Below are positions 17,670 through 25,553 of a stretch of 64,000 bases of DNA, in pieces. Source of the DNA: Terriglobus albidus (GTDB taxonomy: Bacteria; Acidobacteriota; Terriglobia; Terriglobales; Acidobacteriaceae); the NCBI RefSeq assembly GCF_025685425.1, contig NZ_JAGTAS010000055.1, positions 1 to 64,000 of the forward strand, in the 5' to 3' direction. Under the pieces are notes generated by a model that was not told where the DNA came from, made no database searches, and was given only the letters and a program-made list of their open reading frames with translations. Made by a program: the position numbers and the translations under genes. Every line of letters starts with the position of its first letter. Positions within the stretch are counted from its first letter, which is position 1.

Positions 17670-18187
17670 AGATACCAGCCGGTTTCAAGACTTTTGCGGA
17701 CGCGCTTCTTTCGCTCGGTTTCGCCACTGCGCGCCTCGCGCCGCTTCAGTGCATCCTCATAGCGGCGTTTCTGATGCTCCGTCTCAGGAAGGATGCAGTC
17801 CACCGCGACCGGATTGCCCTTCTCATCCACGGCCACATAGGTGAGATACGCCGAGGAGACATGGCGCAGCTCGCCACTCTTCGGATCTTCCACCATCGCC
17901 TTCACCCCAACCTCCATGGAGGTGCGGAAGGCACGATTAACGCTCGCCTTCAGAATCAGCACCTCGCCCACGTGAACCGGTGCGACGAAATCGAGCGAGT
18001 CCATACTGGCGGTAACAACCGTTGTCGCTCGCGCGTGCCGGTAGGCGGCAACTGCGCCTACCAGATCGATAAACTGCATCAAACGTCCGCCGAAGAGGTT
18101 GCCGAGCCCATTTGCGTCGGCGGGAAAGATTACTTCGCTGCGCTCGGCCTGACTCTCGACGACCGTACGCTGTCGCTTCTCTTGCAT
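17666..18187 (-). CDS. Hotdog-fold acyl-CoA thioesterase
   Basis: This 173-aa protein of the YciA/acyl-CoA thioester hydrolase type hydrolyses acyl-CoA to free acid and CoA in the cytosol. Visible family features are the active-site region ANGLGNLFGGRLMQFIDLVGAVAAYRHA (about 25-52), TASMDSLDFVAPVHVGEVL, and AYLTYVAVDEKGNPVAV at the end of the hotdog sheet. The C-terminal 35 residues are Arg/Lys/Glu-rich. The TAG stop codon overlaps the terminal repeat of the adjacent element. The chain length specificity cannot be told from sequence. Confidence 0.9.
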   Translation of the reverse strand: MQEKRQRTVVESQAERSEVIFPADANGLGNLFGGRLMQFIDLVGAVAAYRHARATTVVTASMDSLDFVAPVHVGEVLILKASVNRAFRTSMEVGVKAMVEDPKSGELRHVSSAYLTYVAVDEKGNPVAVDCILPETEHQKRRYEDALKRREARSGETERKKRVRKSLETGWYL

Positions 18188-18245
18188 ACCAATAGTTTAC
18201 CGCCGTAGCCGTTTCGTTTGTCTTTGACCCAGTGCGCCAGGAACC

Positions 18246-18290
18246 TGTCATCAAATTGCTGACGGGCAGGAGCTTGATGACACGCTCTAG
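18246..18290. repeat. Short palindrome with TAGAGCGTGTCATC end
   Basis: TGTCATCAA (18,246-18,254) and TTGATGACA (18,274-18,282) form a perfect 9-bp inverted repeat. The right arm continues into the complement of CTAGAGCGTGTCATC. A one-base variant of this end, AGGGCGTGTCATC, is found at 10,941 and 31,248. Confidence 0.6.
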
Positions 18291-18307
18291 CTCGCTAAAC
18301 TATCGGT

Positions 18308-18616
18308 ATGGACAAGATTGCCGCACTGACCGAGATTCTCACCCAGGACCCCGCTAACCCCTTTGCCCGCTATGGACTCGCCATGGAGCACCTGGGCAAG
18401 GGTGATACGGAGACTGCCCTCCGTGAATTTCAGACATTGCGCGAGCATCAGCCGGACTATGTTCCCGGACATCAGATGGCGGCACAGACATTGATCAAGC
18501 TGGGCCGCTACAGCGAAGCGCGTGAGCGGTTGGAAGCCGGCCTGGCGGCAGCGGAGAAGACCGGCAATGGACATGCGCTTTCAGAGCTCTCCGGTTTGTT
18601 GGCCGATCTTCCCTAA
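18308..18616 (+). CDS. Small TPR-repeat protein
   Basis: This 102-aa protein consists of about two and a half tetratricopeptide repeats. Motifs fit the TPR pattern at PANPFARYGLAMEHLGKGD (about 16-34), FQTLREHQPDYVPGHQMAAQTLIKLGRYSEA (about 41-71) and a final helix pair. There is no signal peptide, so it is likely a cytosolic protein-interaction module. It precedes the MgtC-like gene by 54 bp in the same direction, but nothing links them functionally. Confidence 0.85.
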   Translation: MDKIAALTEILTQDPANPFARYGLAMEHLGKGDTETALREFQTLREHQPDYVPGHQMAAQTLIKLGRYSEARERLEAGLAAAEKTGNGHALSELSGLLADLP

Positions 18617-18670
18617 GACATAGTTACTACGGCGCTTTCGTCTATCGCGAACAGCAAAACCTCCGGTAGC

Positions 18671-19402
18671 ATGGTGGCCATGCTTGCTGCCCAACTGCCT
18701 GTAATGTCTCCTGTGGTGACGTGGACGGATGTCGCGTTGCGCCTGGGACTGGCTGCTCTGGCTTCCGCTGGAATCGGTTTCAATCGCGATGAGCGCTCGC
18801 ACCCCGCAGGCCTTCGCACCATCATGCTGGTCTGCCTTGCGGCCACTCTCGCCGCGATGCAGGCGAATCTGGTACTGCCGACGGTGGGCAAGGCGCTCAA
18901 CTCCTTTGTCCAGATTGATCCGATGCGATTGCCGCTGGGCGTGTTGACCGGCATCGGCTTCATCGGCGCTGGCGCAATTGTCCGCCGCGATAACTTCATC
19001 ACCGGTCTCACGACTGCAGCCACCATCTGGATCGTCACGATCCTTGGCATCCTGTTCGGCCTCGGTCAGCTCGTCCTGGCGAGCATCGGTTCTGTCCTGG
19101 CGCTCATCATCCTTTGGCTGCTGCGGTACATCGATGACGTACTTCCACGAAAGCGCCGCGGGACCTTAGCGGTATCGATGACGTACACGCCCACCATCGA
19201 GACCGAAGTGATGTTCCTGCTGGCCTCAACAGGATTCGTCGCTGACCGCTGGCATGTGACGCACGATGAGGTCAACGGAATCACAACGTTGCAATGCGAC
19301 GTCACCTGGAAGACCAGGGGAGGACACCAGCCGCATACGCCACGGCCGTTCACGGAACTGCGTGCTCTTCCGGGGATTCGAACCTTCTCCTGGGAAGAGT
19401 AA
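18671..19402 (+). CDS. MgtC/SapB family membrane protein
   Basis: The 243-aa protein has an N-terminal hydrophobic domain with about four or five transmembrane helices (residues 12-150). It carries the MgtC signatures GFNRDERSHPAGLRTIMLV near 32-51 and TGIGFIGAGAIVR near 95-108. The C-terminal ACT-like cytosolic domain (about 165-243) matches long MgtC/SapB members. Family members relate to growth in low magnesium and to modulation of a P-type ATPase or ATP synthase; no Mg transporter is adjacent here. The start may be the ATG at 18,671 or 18,680. Confidence 0.9.
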   Translation: MVAMLAAQLPVMSPVVTWTDVALRLGLAALASAGIGFNRDERSHPAGLRTIMLVCLAATLAAMQANLVLPTVGKALNSFVQIDPMRLPLGVLTGIGFIGAGAIVRRDNFITGLTTAATIWIVTILGILFGLGQLVLASIGSVLALIILWLLRYIDDVLPRKRRGTLAVSMTYTPTIETEVMFLLASTGFVADRWHVTHDEVNGITTLQCDVTWKTRGGHQPHTPRPFTELRALPGIRTFSWEE

Positions 19403-19436
19403 GACTGCTCCGATGCAGGAAGCCTATACTTAAGGC

Positions 19437-20969
19437 ATGCCGGTACCGACGAATCTGCCCCTGACCCTTGGAGCTTTGAAGAAGAGCGAATGGACTGCGG
19501 AACGCGTAAACCGCTCCGTCAAGGACGAGCTGCGCGAAAATCTGATCGCGCGTCTGCGCTCCCGGGAGACCATCTTTCCCGGCATCGTCGGGTATGAGGA
19601 CACCGTCGTTCCGCAGATTGTGAATGCCGTGTTGTCGCGGCATAACTTTATCCTTCTCGGTCTGCGCGGCCAGGCCAAGAGCCGTATCCTGCGCGCGCTG
19701 ACCGGCCTGCTGGATCCAGTCATCCCCTATGTCGCCGGCTCAGAGCTGCGCGACAATCCGTATAAGCCGCTGAGCAAGTTCTCGCGCGACCTGATCGCGG
19801 AACAGGGTGACGAGACGGCCATCGCCTGGCTCACACCCGACGAACGCTATGTTGAGAAGCTGGCGACTCCTGATGTCACCGTAGCCGATCTGGTTGGCGA
19901 CCTCGATCCCATCAAAGCAGCACGCGGCGGGCAGGAGCTCTCTTCCGAACTGACCATGCACTACGGTCTTCTTCCTCGCGCCAATCGCGGCCTGTTCATC
20001 ATCAATGAGCTACCTGACCTTGCCGGAAAGATCCAGGTGGCGCTTTTCAACATCATGCAGGAGGGCGACGTGCAGATTAAGGGCTATCCTGTCCGTCTGC
20101 AGTTGGATGTCGCCATTGCCTTCTCCGCCAATCCCGAGGACTATACCGCGCGCGGCAAAATTGTGACGCCGCTCAAGGACCGCATCGGCTCAGAGATCCG
20201 TACGCACTATCCCGAGTCGCTGGAAGAGGCCATCACGATCACCACACAGGAGGCTTGGGCTGCCCGCCCCAACGCCGAGATCGAGATTCCGCAGTACGTC
20301 CGCGAAGTCGTTGAGCTGATCGCCTTCCTTGCCCGTGAGGACAAGAAGGTGGACAAGCGCTCCGGCGTTTCACAGCGCCTGCCAATCTCGACGATGGAGC
20401 TTGTTCTGTCGAACGCCGAGCGACGTGCGCTGATGCATGATGAGACTCTGGCTGTGCCTCGGATCGGCGATATCTACACGGCGATGCCGGGCATCACCGG
20501 CAAGATCGAGCTGGAGTACGAAGGCGAGATGCGCGGCGCTGACGTGATTGTCCACGACATCATTCGCCAGGCGGTACAGCGCAGCTTCGATAAGTACTTC
20601 GCCGGCATCAACACGCAGCAGATTGAGGAGTGGTTCAACCTCGGCGGCACTGTTCAGTTGAACGATCAGCAGCCCGCATCCGCATCGCTGAAAGAACTGA
20701 AGCAGATTCAAGGGCTGATGGACAAGCTGGAGCCACTGGGTATCACCTCGAAGTCTTCTCCGGAGCTCGCTGTCTCGGCGGCGGAGTTTCTGCTGGAAGG
20801 TATGACGGCACACCGCCGCATCAGCCGGAGCGAAGAACGCAGCTTCTCTGCCGGAGAGAAGGCGCGTCGCACTGAGCAGGCTGCCAACTTCCATGAGACC
20901 GTACGCGAACGTGAGAAAGAACGCGCCGAGTGGGAAGCTAAGAACCGGACGCGGCGCGGCTTCAACTAG
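19437..20969 (+). CDS. MoxR/Mg-chelatase-like AAA+ ATPase
   Basis: This 510-aa AAA+ ATPase belongs to the family that pairs with von Willebrand A proteins. Walker A is GLRGQAKSR near residue 79. The Walker B segment reads FIINELPDL near 187-195, with Asn where Asp is usual. Sensor and arginine-finger regions follow (AFSANPEDYTARGK, LKDRIGSEIRTHYP). The C-terminal third is helical with a charged tail. Two genes downstream, on the same strand, is a VWA protein that is its likely partner in a chelatase-like remodelling complex. The target is unknown. Confidence 0.85.
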   Translation: MPVPTNLPLTLGALKKSEWTAERVNRSVKDELRENLIARLRSRETIFPGIVGYEDTVVPQIVNAVLSRHNFILLGLRGQAKSRILRALTGLLDPVIPYVAGSELRDNPYKPLSKFSRDLIAEQGDETAIAWLTPDERYVEKLATPDVTVADLVGDLDPIKAARGGQELSSELTMHYGLLPRANRGLFIINELPDLAGKIQVALFNIMQEGDVQIKGYPVRLQLDVAIAFSANPEDYTARGKIVTPLKDRIGSEIRTHYPESLEEAITITTQEAWAARPNAEIEIPQYVREVVELIAFLAREDKKVDKRSGVSQRLPISTMELVLSNAERRALMHDETLAVPRIGDIYTAMPGITGKIELEYEGEMRGADVIVHDIIRQAVQRSFDKYFAGINTQQIEEWFNLGGTVQLNDQQPASASLKELKQIQGLMDKLEPLGITSKSSPELAVSAAEFLLEGMTAHRRISRSEERSFSAGEKARRTEQAANFHETVREREKERAEWEAKNRTRRGFN

Positions 20970-20973
20970 TTAG

Positions 20974-21189
20974 ATGGAATTCAACGGGAAAGACGATTAT
21001 CTCGCACGTTGGATTCACGGGATCTCAGCTATCGTTCTGGGGCTTGCCGGTGTGATTCTGCTCCGTTTCTTCGGGAATGAAGATCGTTTTAGTTCACGCC
21101 TCAATGTGGCCGGCTTTTTCGCTCTTCTCCTTGCGATGCGGTGTGCGTGGTACGCCATCTCTGGAAGAGGCAACCCTAATAACGATTAG
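20974..21189 (+). CDS. Small two-helix membrane protein (71 aa)
   Basis: The product has two predicted transmembrane helices, ISAIVLGLAGVILLRFF (about 17-33) and NVAGFFALLLAMRCAWYAIS (about 44-63), with short polar ends. I recognise no family. It starts 4 bp after the AAA+ gene stop, which strongly suggests co-transcription and possibly translational coupling, so it may belong to the same system. Confidence 0.65.
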   Translation: MEFNGKDDYLARWIHGISAIVLGLAGVILLRFFGNEDRFSSRLNVAGFFALLLAMRCAWYAISGRGNPNND

Positions 21190-21273
21190 GGCCTGGTGCG
21201 CGGGGGAAAAGTAATTTCGAATTTCAAAATTACTCTTTCTTATAGGACCTTTCACTCCACTACATTCGCGCTT

Positions 21274-21960
21274 ATGGTTCAGGTCATGAACATCAGTGCC
21301 ACGCAGCTTGTCTTCGATACGACCGCCGCCACCTACGACCAGGACCGTGCAAAGCTGATTCCTCCGCACGATGACTTCTACGGCTGGGCCATCCGCCTGA
21401 TTCCGCCGGCAGCGAAAACCATCATCGATCTCGGAGCCGGTACAGGAATCCTGACCGCACTCATCCGGCAGCACTTTCCTGACGCACAGATTCATCTCGT
21501 CGATCTCTCGCCATCGATGCTCGATATCGCCCGCGTACGTCTCGCGCACGACAGCCGCATCCACTTCCATCAGCTCGACTACACCAGCGATTCCCTCCCC
21601 GGTGATGCCTGCGCCGTCGTCTCTGCTCTTTCGATCCATCACTCAACCGATGAAGCCAAACAGCAGGTCTTCCGCGCCGCCTTCAACGCATTGAAACCGC
21701 GTGGTGTCTTCATCAACGCCGATCAGGTGGCCGGGCCGACGCCTTCTGTCACCGATCGCTACCATGAGCTCTGGTTGCGCCAGGTACGGATGATCGGAGC
21801 TACCGAAGAGCAGATCAAAGCGAGTCTCTACCGTATGACTGACGACAAGTGTTCTCCGGTTGAAGAGCAGCTCCGCTGGATGCGCGAGGCAGGTTTTGCT
21901 GACGCCGACTGCTGGTACAAGGAAGCCCGCTTTGCGGTGATGGCAGGTACGCGTTTTTAG
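21274..21960 (+). CDS. Class I SAM-dependent methyltransferase
   Basis: This 228-aa Rossmann-fold methyltransferase has motif I IDLGAGTGILT (about residues 50-60), motif II LVDLSPSMLDIA, and the post-motif segment DACAVVSALSIHHSTDEAKQ. This pattern resembles small-molecule or tRNA-type methyltransferases of the UbiE/trans-aconitate class. The acceptor cannot be predicted. Two starts are possible, ATG 21,274 and ATG 21,286; neither has a clear ribosome-binding site. It lies between the AAA+ and VWA genes on the same strand. Confidence 0.85.
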   Translation: MVQVMNISATQLVFDTTAATYDQDRAKLIPPHDDFYGWAIRLIPPAAKTIIDLGAGTGILTALIRQHFPDAQIHLVDLSPSMLDIARVRLAHDSRIHFHQLDYTSDSLPGDACAVVSALSIHHSTDEAKQQVFRAAFNALKPRGVFINADQVAGPTPSVTDRYHELWLRQVRMIGATEEQIKASLYRMTDDKCSPVEEQLRWMREAGFADADCWYKEARFAVMAGTRF

Positions 21961-21997
21961 GGCATTGGATTGATCTGAGCGGTCAAAGGATGACTGA

Positions 21998-22190
21998 AAT
22001 TTGGTGGGAGCAGCGGGCTTCAGCCCGCTGATAAAGGCGTAAAAGTAAATGGGCTTTTAGCCGTGGGCCTTTTTTCTATTAGACAGAGAAGGCCCAGGGC
22101 TAAAGCCCATTTCTATTGAAGCGATAGACCGAGGGCTGGAAGCCCTCGGCTCCCACCCGTTCGAGCTCCGCTGGAATAGTTCACCTCAGC
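21998..22190. repeat. Composite palindromic intergenic repeat, copy 3
   Basis: This block matches the one at 4741-4985 module by module: GGTGGGAGCAGCG, GCGGGCTTCAGCCCGCTGATAAAGGC, a GGCCCAGGGCT/AAGCCCAT block, GCGATAGACCG, and then CGAGGGCTGGAAGCCCTCGG. It occupies the gap between the methyltransferase and VWA genes. No gene is seen. Confidence 0.8.
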
Positions 22191-22294
22191 AACCAGGTCT
22201 TTGTCGGGGACCCTGAGTTGCAATGGATGGAGCACGCAGAGTACGCGATCCAAGCTGTCAGCGCGCCCCAGAGGCGTATCATCGAAGCAGGCCG

Positions 22295-23536
22295 ATGAAG
22301 ACGACGCGCTACAAGAAGTACGAAGGCGACCTGGCCAGCGAGCTTGGCCTTGAAGAGCTGATGGAAGCGCTCGGCGATTTTCTGCTCGACTCCGGCTTCC
22401 AGAATCCTTACGCCGATTTCAGCGAGATGAACCTGGACCAGACGCTCGACGATCTGCGCGAGGCCATCCGCCAGGTGCTGGAGAATGGCGACTTCCTCGA
22501 CGAGCAGACACAGCAGCAGTACGACGAGATGTCTGCCGAGCAGCAGGAGAGCCTGGTCGACCGCCTGGTCGAGCGCATGCAGAACGAGAATATGATCCGC
22601 ACGGATGCGGAGACCTCGGACAGGACGCAGCAGTCCACCGCGCCAGGCGAAGTCGGACGCAACGAGTCGCAGGTCCGCTTCGAGGTCACCGACAAGTCGA
22701 TGGACTTTCTCGGGTACAAAGCGCTGCGCGATCTGCTTGGCTCTATGGGGCGGGCTAACTTCGGGCGTCATGACACGATCCAGGAAGCATCCGGTGTCGA
22801 AGCCAGCGGATCGTCCAAGCCTTACGAATTTGGCGACACACTCAATCTCGATGTCACCGCCACGTTGAAGTCCGCGATTGAACGCGAAGGACTGAACATG
22901 CCACTGAACATTGAGTACAGCGATCTGTACGTGCATCAATCAGAGTTCCAGGCTTCCTGCGATACGGTAGTAATGCTCGACTGCTCGCACTCGATGATCC
23001 TCTATGGAGAAGACCGCTTTACACCGGCGAAGCGGGTAGCGATGGCGCTTTCGCATCTGACGCGTACGCAGTTTCCCGGTGACTCGCTGCATCTGGTGCT
23101 CTTTCACGATTCGGCTGAGGAGATTCCCATCTCGCAGCTTGGCCGCGTGAAGGTCGGCCCCTGGTATACGAACACGCGCGAGGGCTTCAAGGTCGCCCGC
23201 CGTATTCTTTCCCGCTCCAACAAGCAGATGAAGCAGATCGTGATGATCACGGACGGTAAGCCATCGGCACTGACCTTGCCCGACGGGCGTATCTATAAAA
23301 ATGCCTTCGGCCTCGATCCGCTTGTGGTCTCTGAAACGCTGGAAGAGGTGGGGCGGTGTAAGAGGTCTGGCATTCAGATCAATACCTTCATGCTCACCAA
23401 CGACTTTGCCCTGGTGCAGTTTGTGCAGAAGGTGACGGCCATGTGCCGTGGGAAGGCTTACTTCACTACACCGCAGACGCTGGGGAATTATCTGCTAATG
23501 GATTTTATGCAGCGGCGGATGAGGACTGTGCACTAG
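22295..23536 (+). CDS. Von Willebrand factor A domain protein
   Basis: The 413-aa protein has a Gln/Glu-rich helical N-terminal half and a C-terminal VWA domain (about 220-410). The metal-ion-dependent adhesion site is seen as DCSHSM (DxSxS), a threonine-containing segment THLTR-like near residue 255, and [10 protein letters not shown]. Intracellular VWA proteins of this type work with MoxR/chelatase AAA+ ATPases such as the one at 19,437. The ATG at 22,295 gives [12 protein letters not shown]. An upstream in-frame extension to 22,223 lies in repetitive DNA and is rejected. Two strong hairpins follow the stop. Confidence 0.88.
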   Translation: MKTTRYKKYEGDLASELGLEELMEALGDFLLDSGFQNPYADFSEMNLDQTLDDLREAIRQVLENGDFLDEQTQQQYDEMSAEQQESLVDRLVERMQNENMIRTDAETSDRTQQSTAPGEVGRNESQVRFEVTDKSMDFLGYKALRDLLGSMGRANFGRHDTIQEASGVEASGSSKPYEFGDTLNLDVTATLKSAIEREGLNMPLNIEYSDLYVHQSEFQASCDTVVMLDCSHSMILYGEDRFTPAKRVAMALSHLTRTQFPGDSLHLVLFHDSAEEIPISQLGRVKVGPWYTNTREGFKVARRILSRSNKQMKQIVMITDGKPSALTLPDGRIYKNAFGLDPLVVSETLEEVGRCKRSGIQINTFMLTNDFALVQFVQKVTAMCRGKAYFTTPQTLGNYLLMDFMQRRMRTVH

Positions 23537-23565
23537 AAACAGGCCGACGTTTCATGGGTTCCTAG

Positions 23566-23643
23566 CCCACCCTCGCGTTGCGAGGGTGGGGCACCCAGGC
23601 AGGTAAAGATATAACCAAAGCCCCTCGTAACGAGGGGCTTTGG
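23566..23643. terminator. Two consecutive terminator-like hairpins
   Basis: CCCACCCTCGC/GCGAGGGTGGG with a 3-nt loop (23,566-23,590) and CCAAAGCCCCTCG/CGAGGGGCTTTGG with a 3-nt loop (23,615-23,643) are both perfect. They separate the convergent VWA and cytochrome genes and probably terminate both. Confidence 0.75.
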
Positions 23644-23663
23644 CTTTCTGCAATCTCTTCTGA

Positions 23664-24263
23664 TTAGAAGTCGATGATGTCTTTCTTGTCGTCGATCTTT
23701 TTGGCGTCCACATCCGGAACTTTCTTTAGATCGTCGATTGTTTTGAAGTCGCCGTTCTTGGTGCGGTAGTCCACGATGGCGGCCGCTTCCTTGTCGGTCA
23801 GGCTGAGAGCCTTGGCCAGGTCGGCGGCAGTCGCCTTATTTGCATTGACGTGTGCCGTCGCTGCAGCTCCTCCGGTACCGGGAGCGGGGAAGTTCTTGGA
23901 AACGTAGTCGAGGATGGCGGCGAAATCCTCATCACTGGCAGTGGCTCCCATGTCCACCATCTTGGCGATGGTTGCTTCCCAACCTTCGCGGTTCTGCGGG
24001 CGGCTCAGAATGTTGTTGGGCGAGTGGCAACGGCTGCACACACGCAGCGTCACATCGCGTCCCGGACCAGCGGGGAACTCAGGATGCTCATCCTGCTGAT
24101 AAGCGGACATGACGGCTGCCGGCGGATCGGCCGGCTTCGGCTCGGCGGTGACCGAAATGGCCACCAGACACAACGCAACCCCAATACCTGCAGCTGTGAA
24201 CTTCAGATACACCGGATTCAGCTTGCTTGTGAGCCGATTCCATTTCGTGTGTAAAGCGCTCAT
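23664..24263 (-). CDS. Cytochrome c fused to helix-hairpin-helix domain
   Basis: This 199-aa exported protein has an N-terminal hydrophobic segment (about residues 20-40) ending before AEPKPAD. A monohaem cytochrome c domain follows with CSRCH (CxxCH) near residue 78-82 and a possible distal Met in KMVDMGA. The C-terminal segment (about 138-199) has a ComEA-like helix-hairpin-helix pattern: VNANKATAADLAKAL, then TDKEAAAIVDYRTKNGDFKTIDDLKKV. The fold is expected to bind DNA or a protein in the periplasm. The ATG at 24,263 has GGAAGG 8 nt upstream and is preferred to a GTG three codons before. Confidence 0.87.
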   Translation of the reverse strand: MSALHTKWNRLTSKLNPVYLKFTAAGIGVALCLVAISVTAEPKPADPPAAVMSAYQQDEHPEFPAGPGRDVTLRVCSRCHSPNNILSRPQNREGWEATIAKMVDMGATASDEDFAAILDYVSKNFPAPGTGGAAATAHVNANKATAADLAKALSLTDKEAAAIVDYRTKNGDFKTIDDLKKVPDVDAKKIDDKKDIIDF

Positions 24264-24380
24264 TTCCCTCACCTTCCCATTGGTAGACCCTGCCGGGATT
24301 TTAACATTCTGACTTCTCCCCGGGCCACATGGTGAGCGGAGCGGGGAAGGTTCGGCCGGTATTCGCCCGTGACCTTGCGT

Positions 24381-24399
24381 CGACTCTCATATAGAGTCG
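24381..24399. promoter_or_regulatory. Palindrome upstream of lacI-type gene
   Basis: CGACTCT-catat-AGAGTCG is a perfect 7-bp inverted repeat 66 bp before the LacI regulator start. Its size and place fit an autoregulatory operator, but it lacks the central CG dyad usual for LacI-family sites. Confidence 0.4.
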
Positions 24400-24464
24400 C
24401 ATGTAGAGTTGGTTGATGTATCTGGACGCATAGCCAACGATCTAAAGGAATTGTTTTCCGGCCC

Positions 24465-25532
24465 ATGGCACCGAATCAGAAAGAACTCGCGAAGCTCGCC
24501 GGCGTCTCCGCCGGTACGGTTTCAAATGTTATTAGCGGATCTGCAAAGGTAAGCGAACGCTCGCGGCAGAAGGTGCTGGAAGCGATCCGCGTCCTAAACT
24601 ATCGGCCCAACCTGATCGCACGGAGTCTGAAAACCAATCGCACCTACACGCTGGGCATCGTGATCCCCGACATTACGATTCCCTTCTTCCCTAAGATCGT
24701 GCGAGGCGCAGAGGCTGCGGCGCGTGAGCGTGGATACTTCCTCATCGTGCTTGACTCCGAAGGAAGCCCGGAGCGCGAGGCCGACATGCTGGCGCTGCTG
24801 CGCGCACAGCGAGCAGAAGGCATTCTGCTGGTCACCGCGCAATCGCGCGACGCCGCCGAGACCGAAGATCCGCAAAGCGTCGCCGGTTCACCGATCGTCT
24901 GCGTCGACCGCGTGCCGGTTGACCTGGAGGTCGACTCGGTCTGCGTCGATGACGCCGGCGCCTCTGAGATGGCCACGGCCCATTTGATCGAGAACGGCCA
25001 TACCCGCATCGCCATTATCACCGGTCCGCTCTCACTGCAGAATGAGCGGGAACGTCTTCGCGGGTATCGCAATGCGTTGACCCGCGCGGGCCTGCCGGTG
25101 GATGACTCACTGATCTGGAATGGAGCGTTTGGCCAGGAGGTCGTCTCCGGTCTGTGTCAGCGTGGCTTTCGCACCGGCGACAACAAACCAACGGCACTGC
25201 TGGCTACCAATGGCGTTACCGGTATGGCCGCACTCCGCAGCCTTTACTCGCTCGGCCTGCGCACGCCGCGAGACTTCGCATTTGTGACCTTTGACCAGGT
25301 TAACGCTGAGGCCCTCTTCAAGCCCGGTATCTCTACCGTGGTACAACCCACCTACGAGATGGGTCACCGGGCAGTGGAAGTTTTGCTGCGGCGGATTGAA
25401 GGTGGCGAGCAGTCGCCGCCCCCCATCACCCGTGTACAGCTTCCGGCGGAGCTGGTTGTGCGCGAGTCCTCTTCAGGACGGCTGAAAGACGAACCCGTAA
25501 AGAGCGAGACAAAGAAGCACGCGAAGGAATAA
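24465..25532 (+). CDS. LacI-family transcriptional regulator
   Basis: This 355-aa repressor has the N-terminal LacI helix-turn-helix (KELAKLAGVSAGTVSNVISGS, about 6-26) and hinge region NYRPNLIARSLKTNRTY. A periplasmic-binding-protein-like effector domain (about 60-335) shows LGIVIPDI, VDRVPVDL and FAFVTFDQV. It should bind DNA as a dimer and release it or bind it when a sugar or sugar phosphate is present. It lies 21 bp upstream of a sugar ABC transporter operon on the same strand and is the likely regulator of that operon. The Lys-rich C-terminal tail of about 20 residues is extra. Confidence 0.95.
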   Translation: MAPNQKELAKLAGVSAGTVSNVISGSAKVSERSRQKVLEAIRVLNYRPNLIARSLKTNRTYTLGIVIPDITIPFFPKIVRGAEAAARERGYFLIVLDSEGSPEREADMLALLRAQRAEGILLVTAQSRDAAETEDPQSVAGSPIVCVDRVPVDLEVDSVCVDDAGASEMATAHLIENGHTRIAIITGPLSLQNERERLRGYRNALTRAGLPVDDSLIWNGAFGQEVVSGLCQRGFRTGDNKPTALLATNGVTGMAALRSLYSLGLRTPRDFAFVTFDQVNAEALFKPGISTVVQPTYEMGHRAVEVLLRRIEGGEQSPPPITRVQLPAELVVRESSSGRLKDEPVKSETKKHAKE

Positions 25533-25553
25533 GCTGGTGACCCAGTTTCCCGC

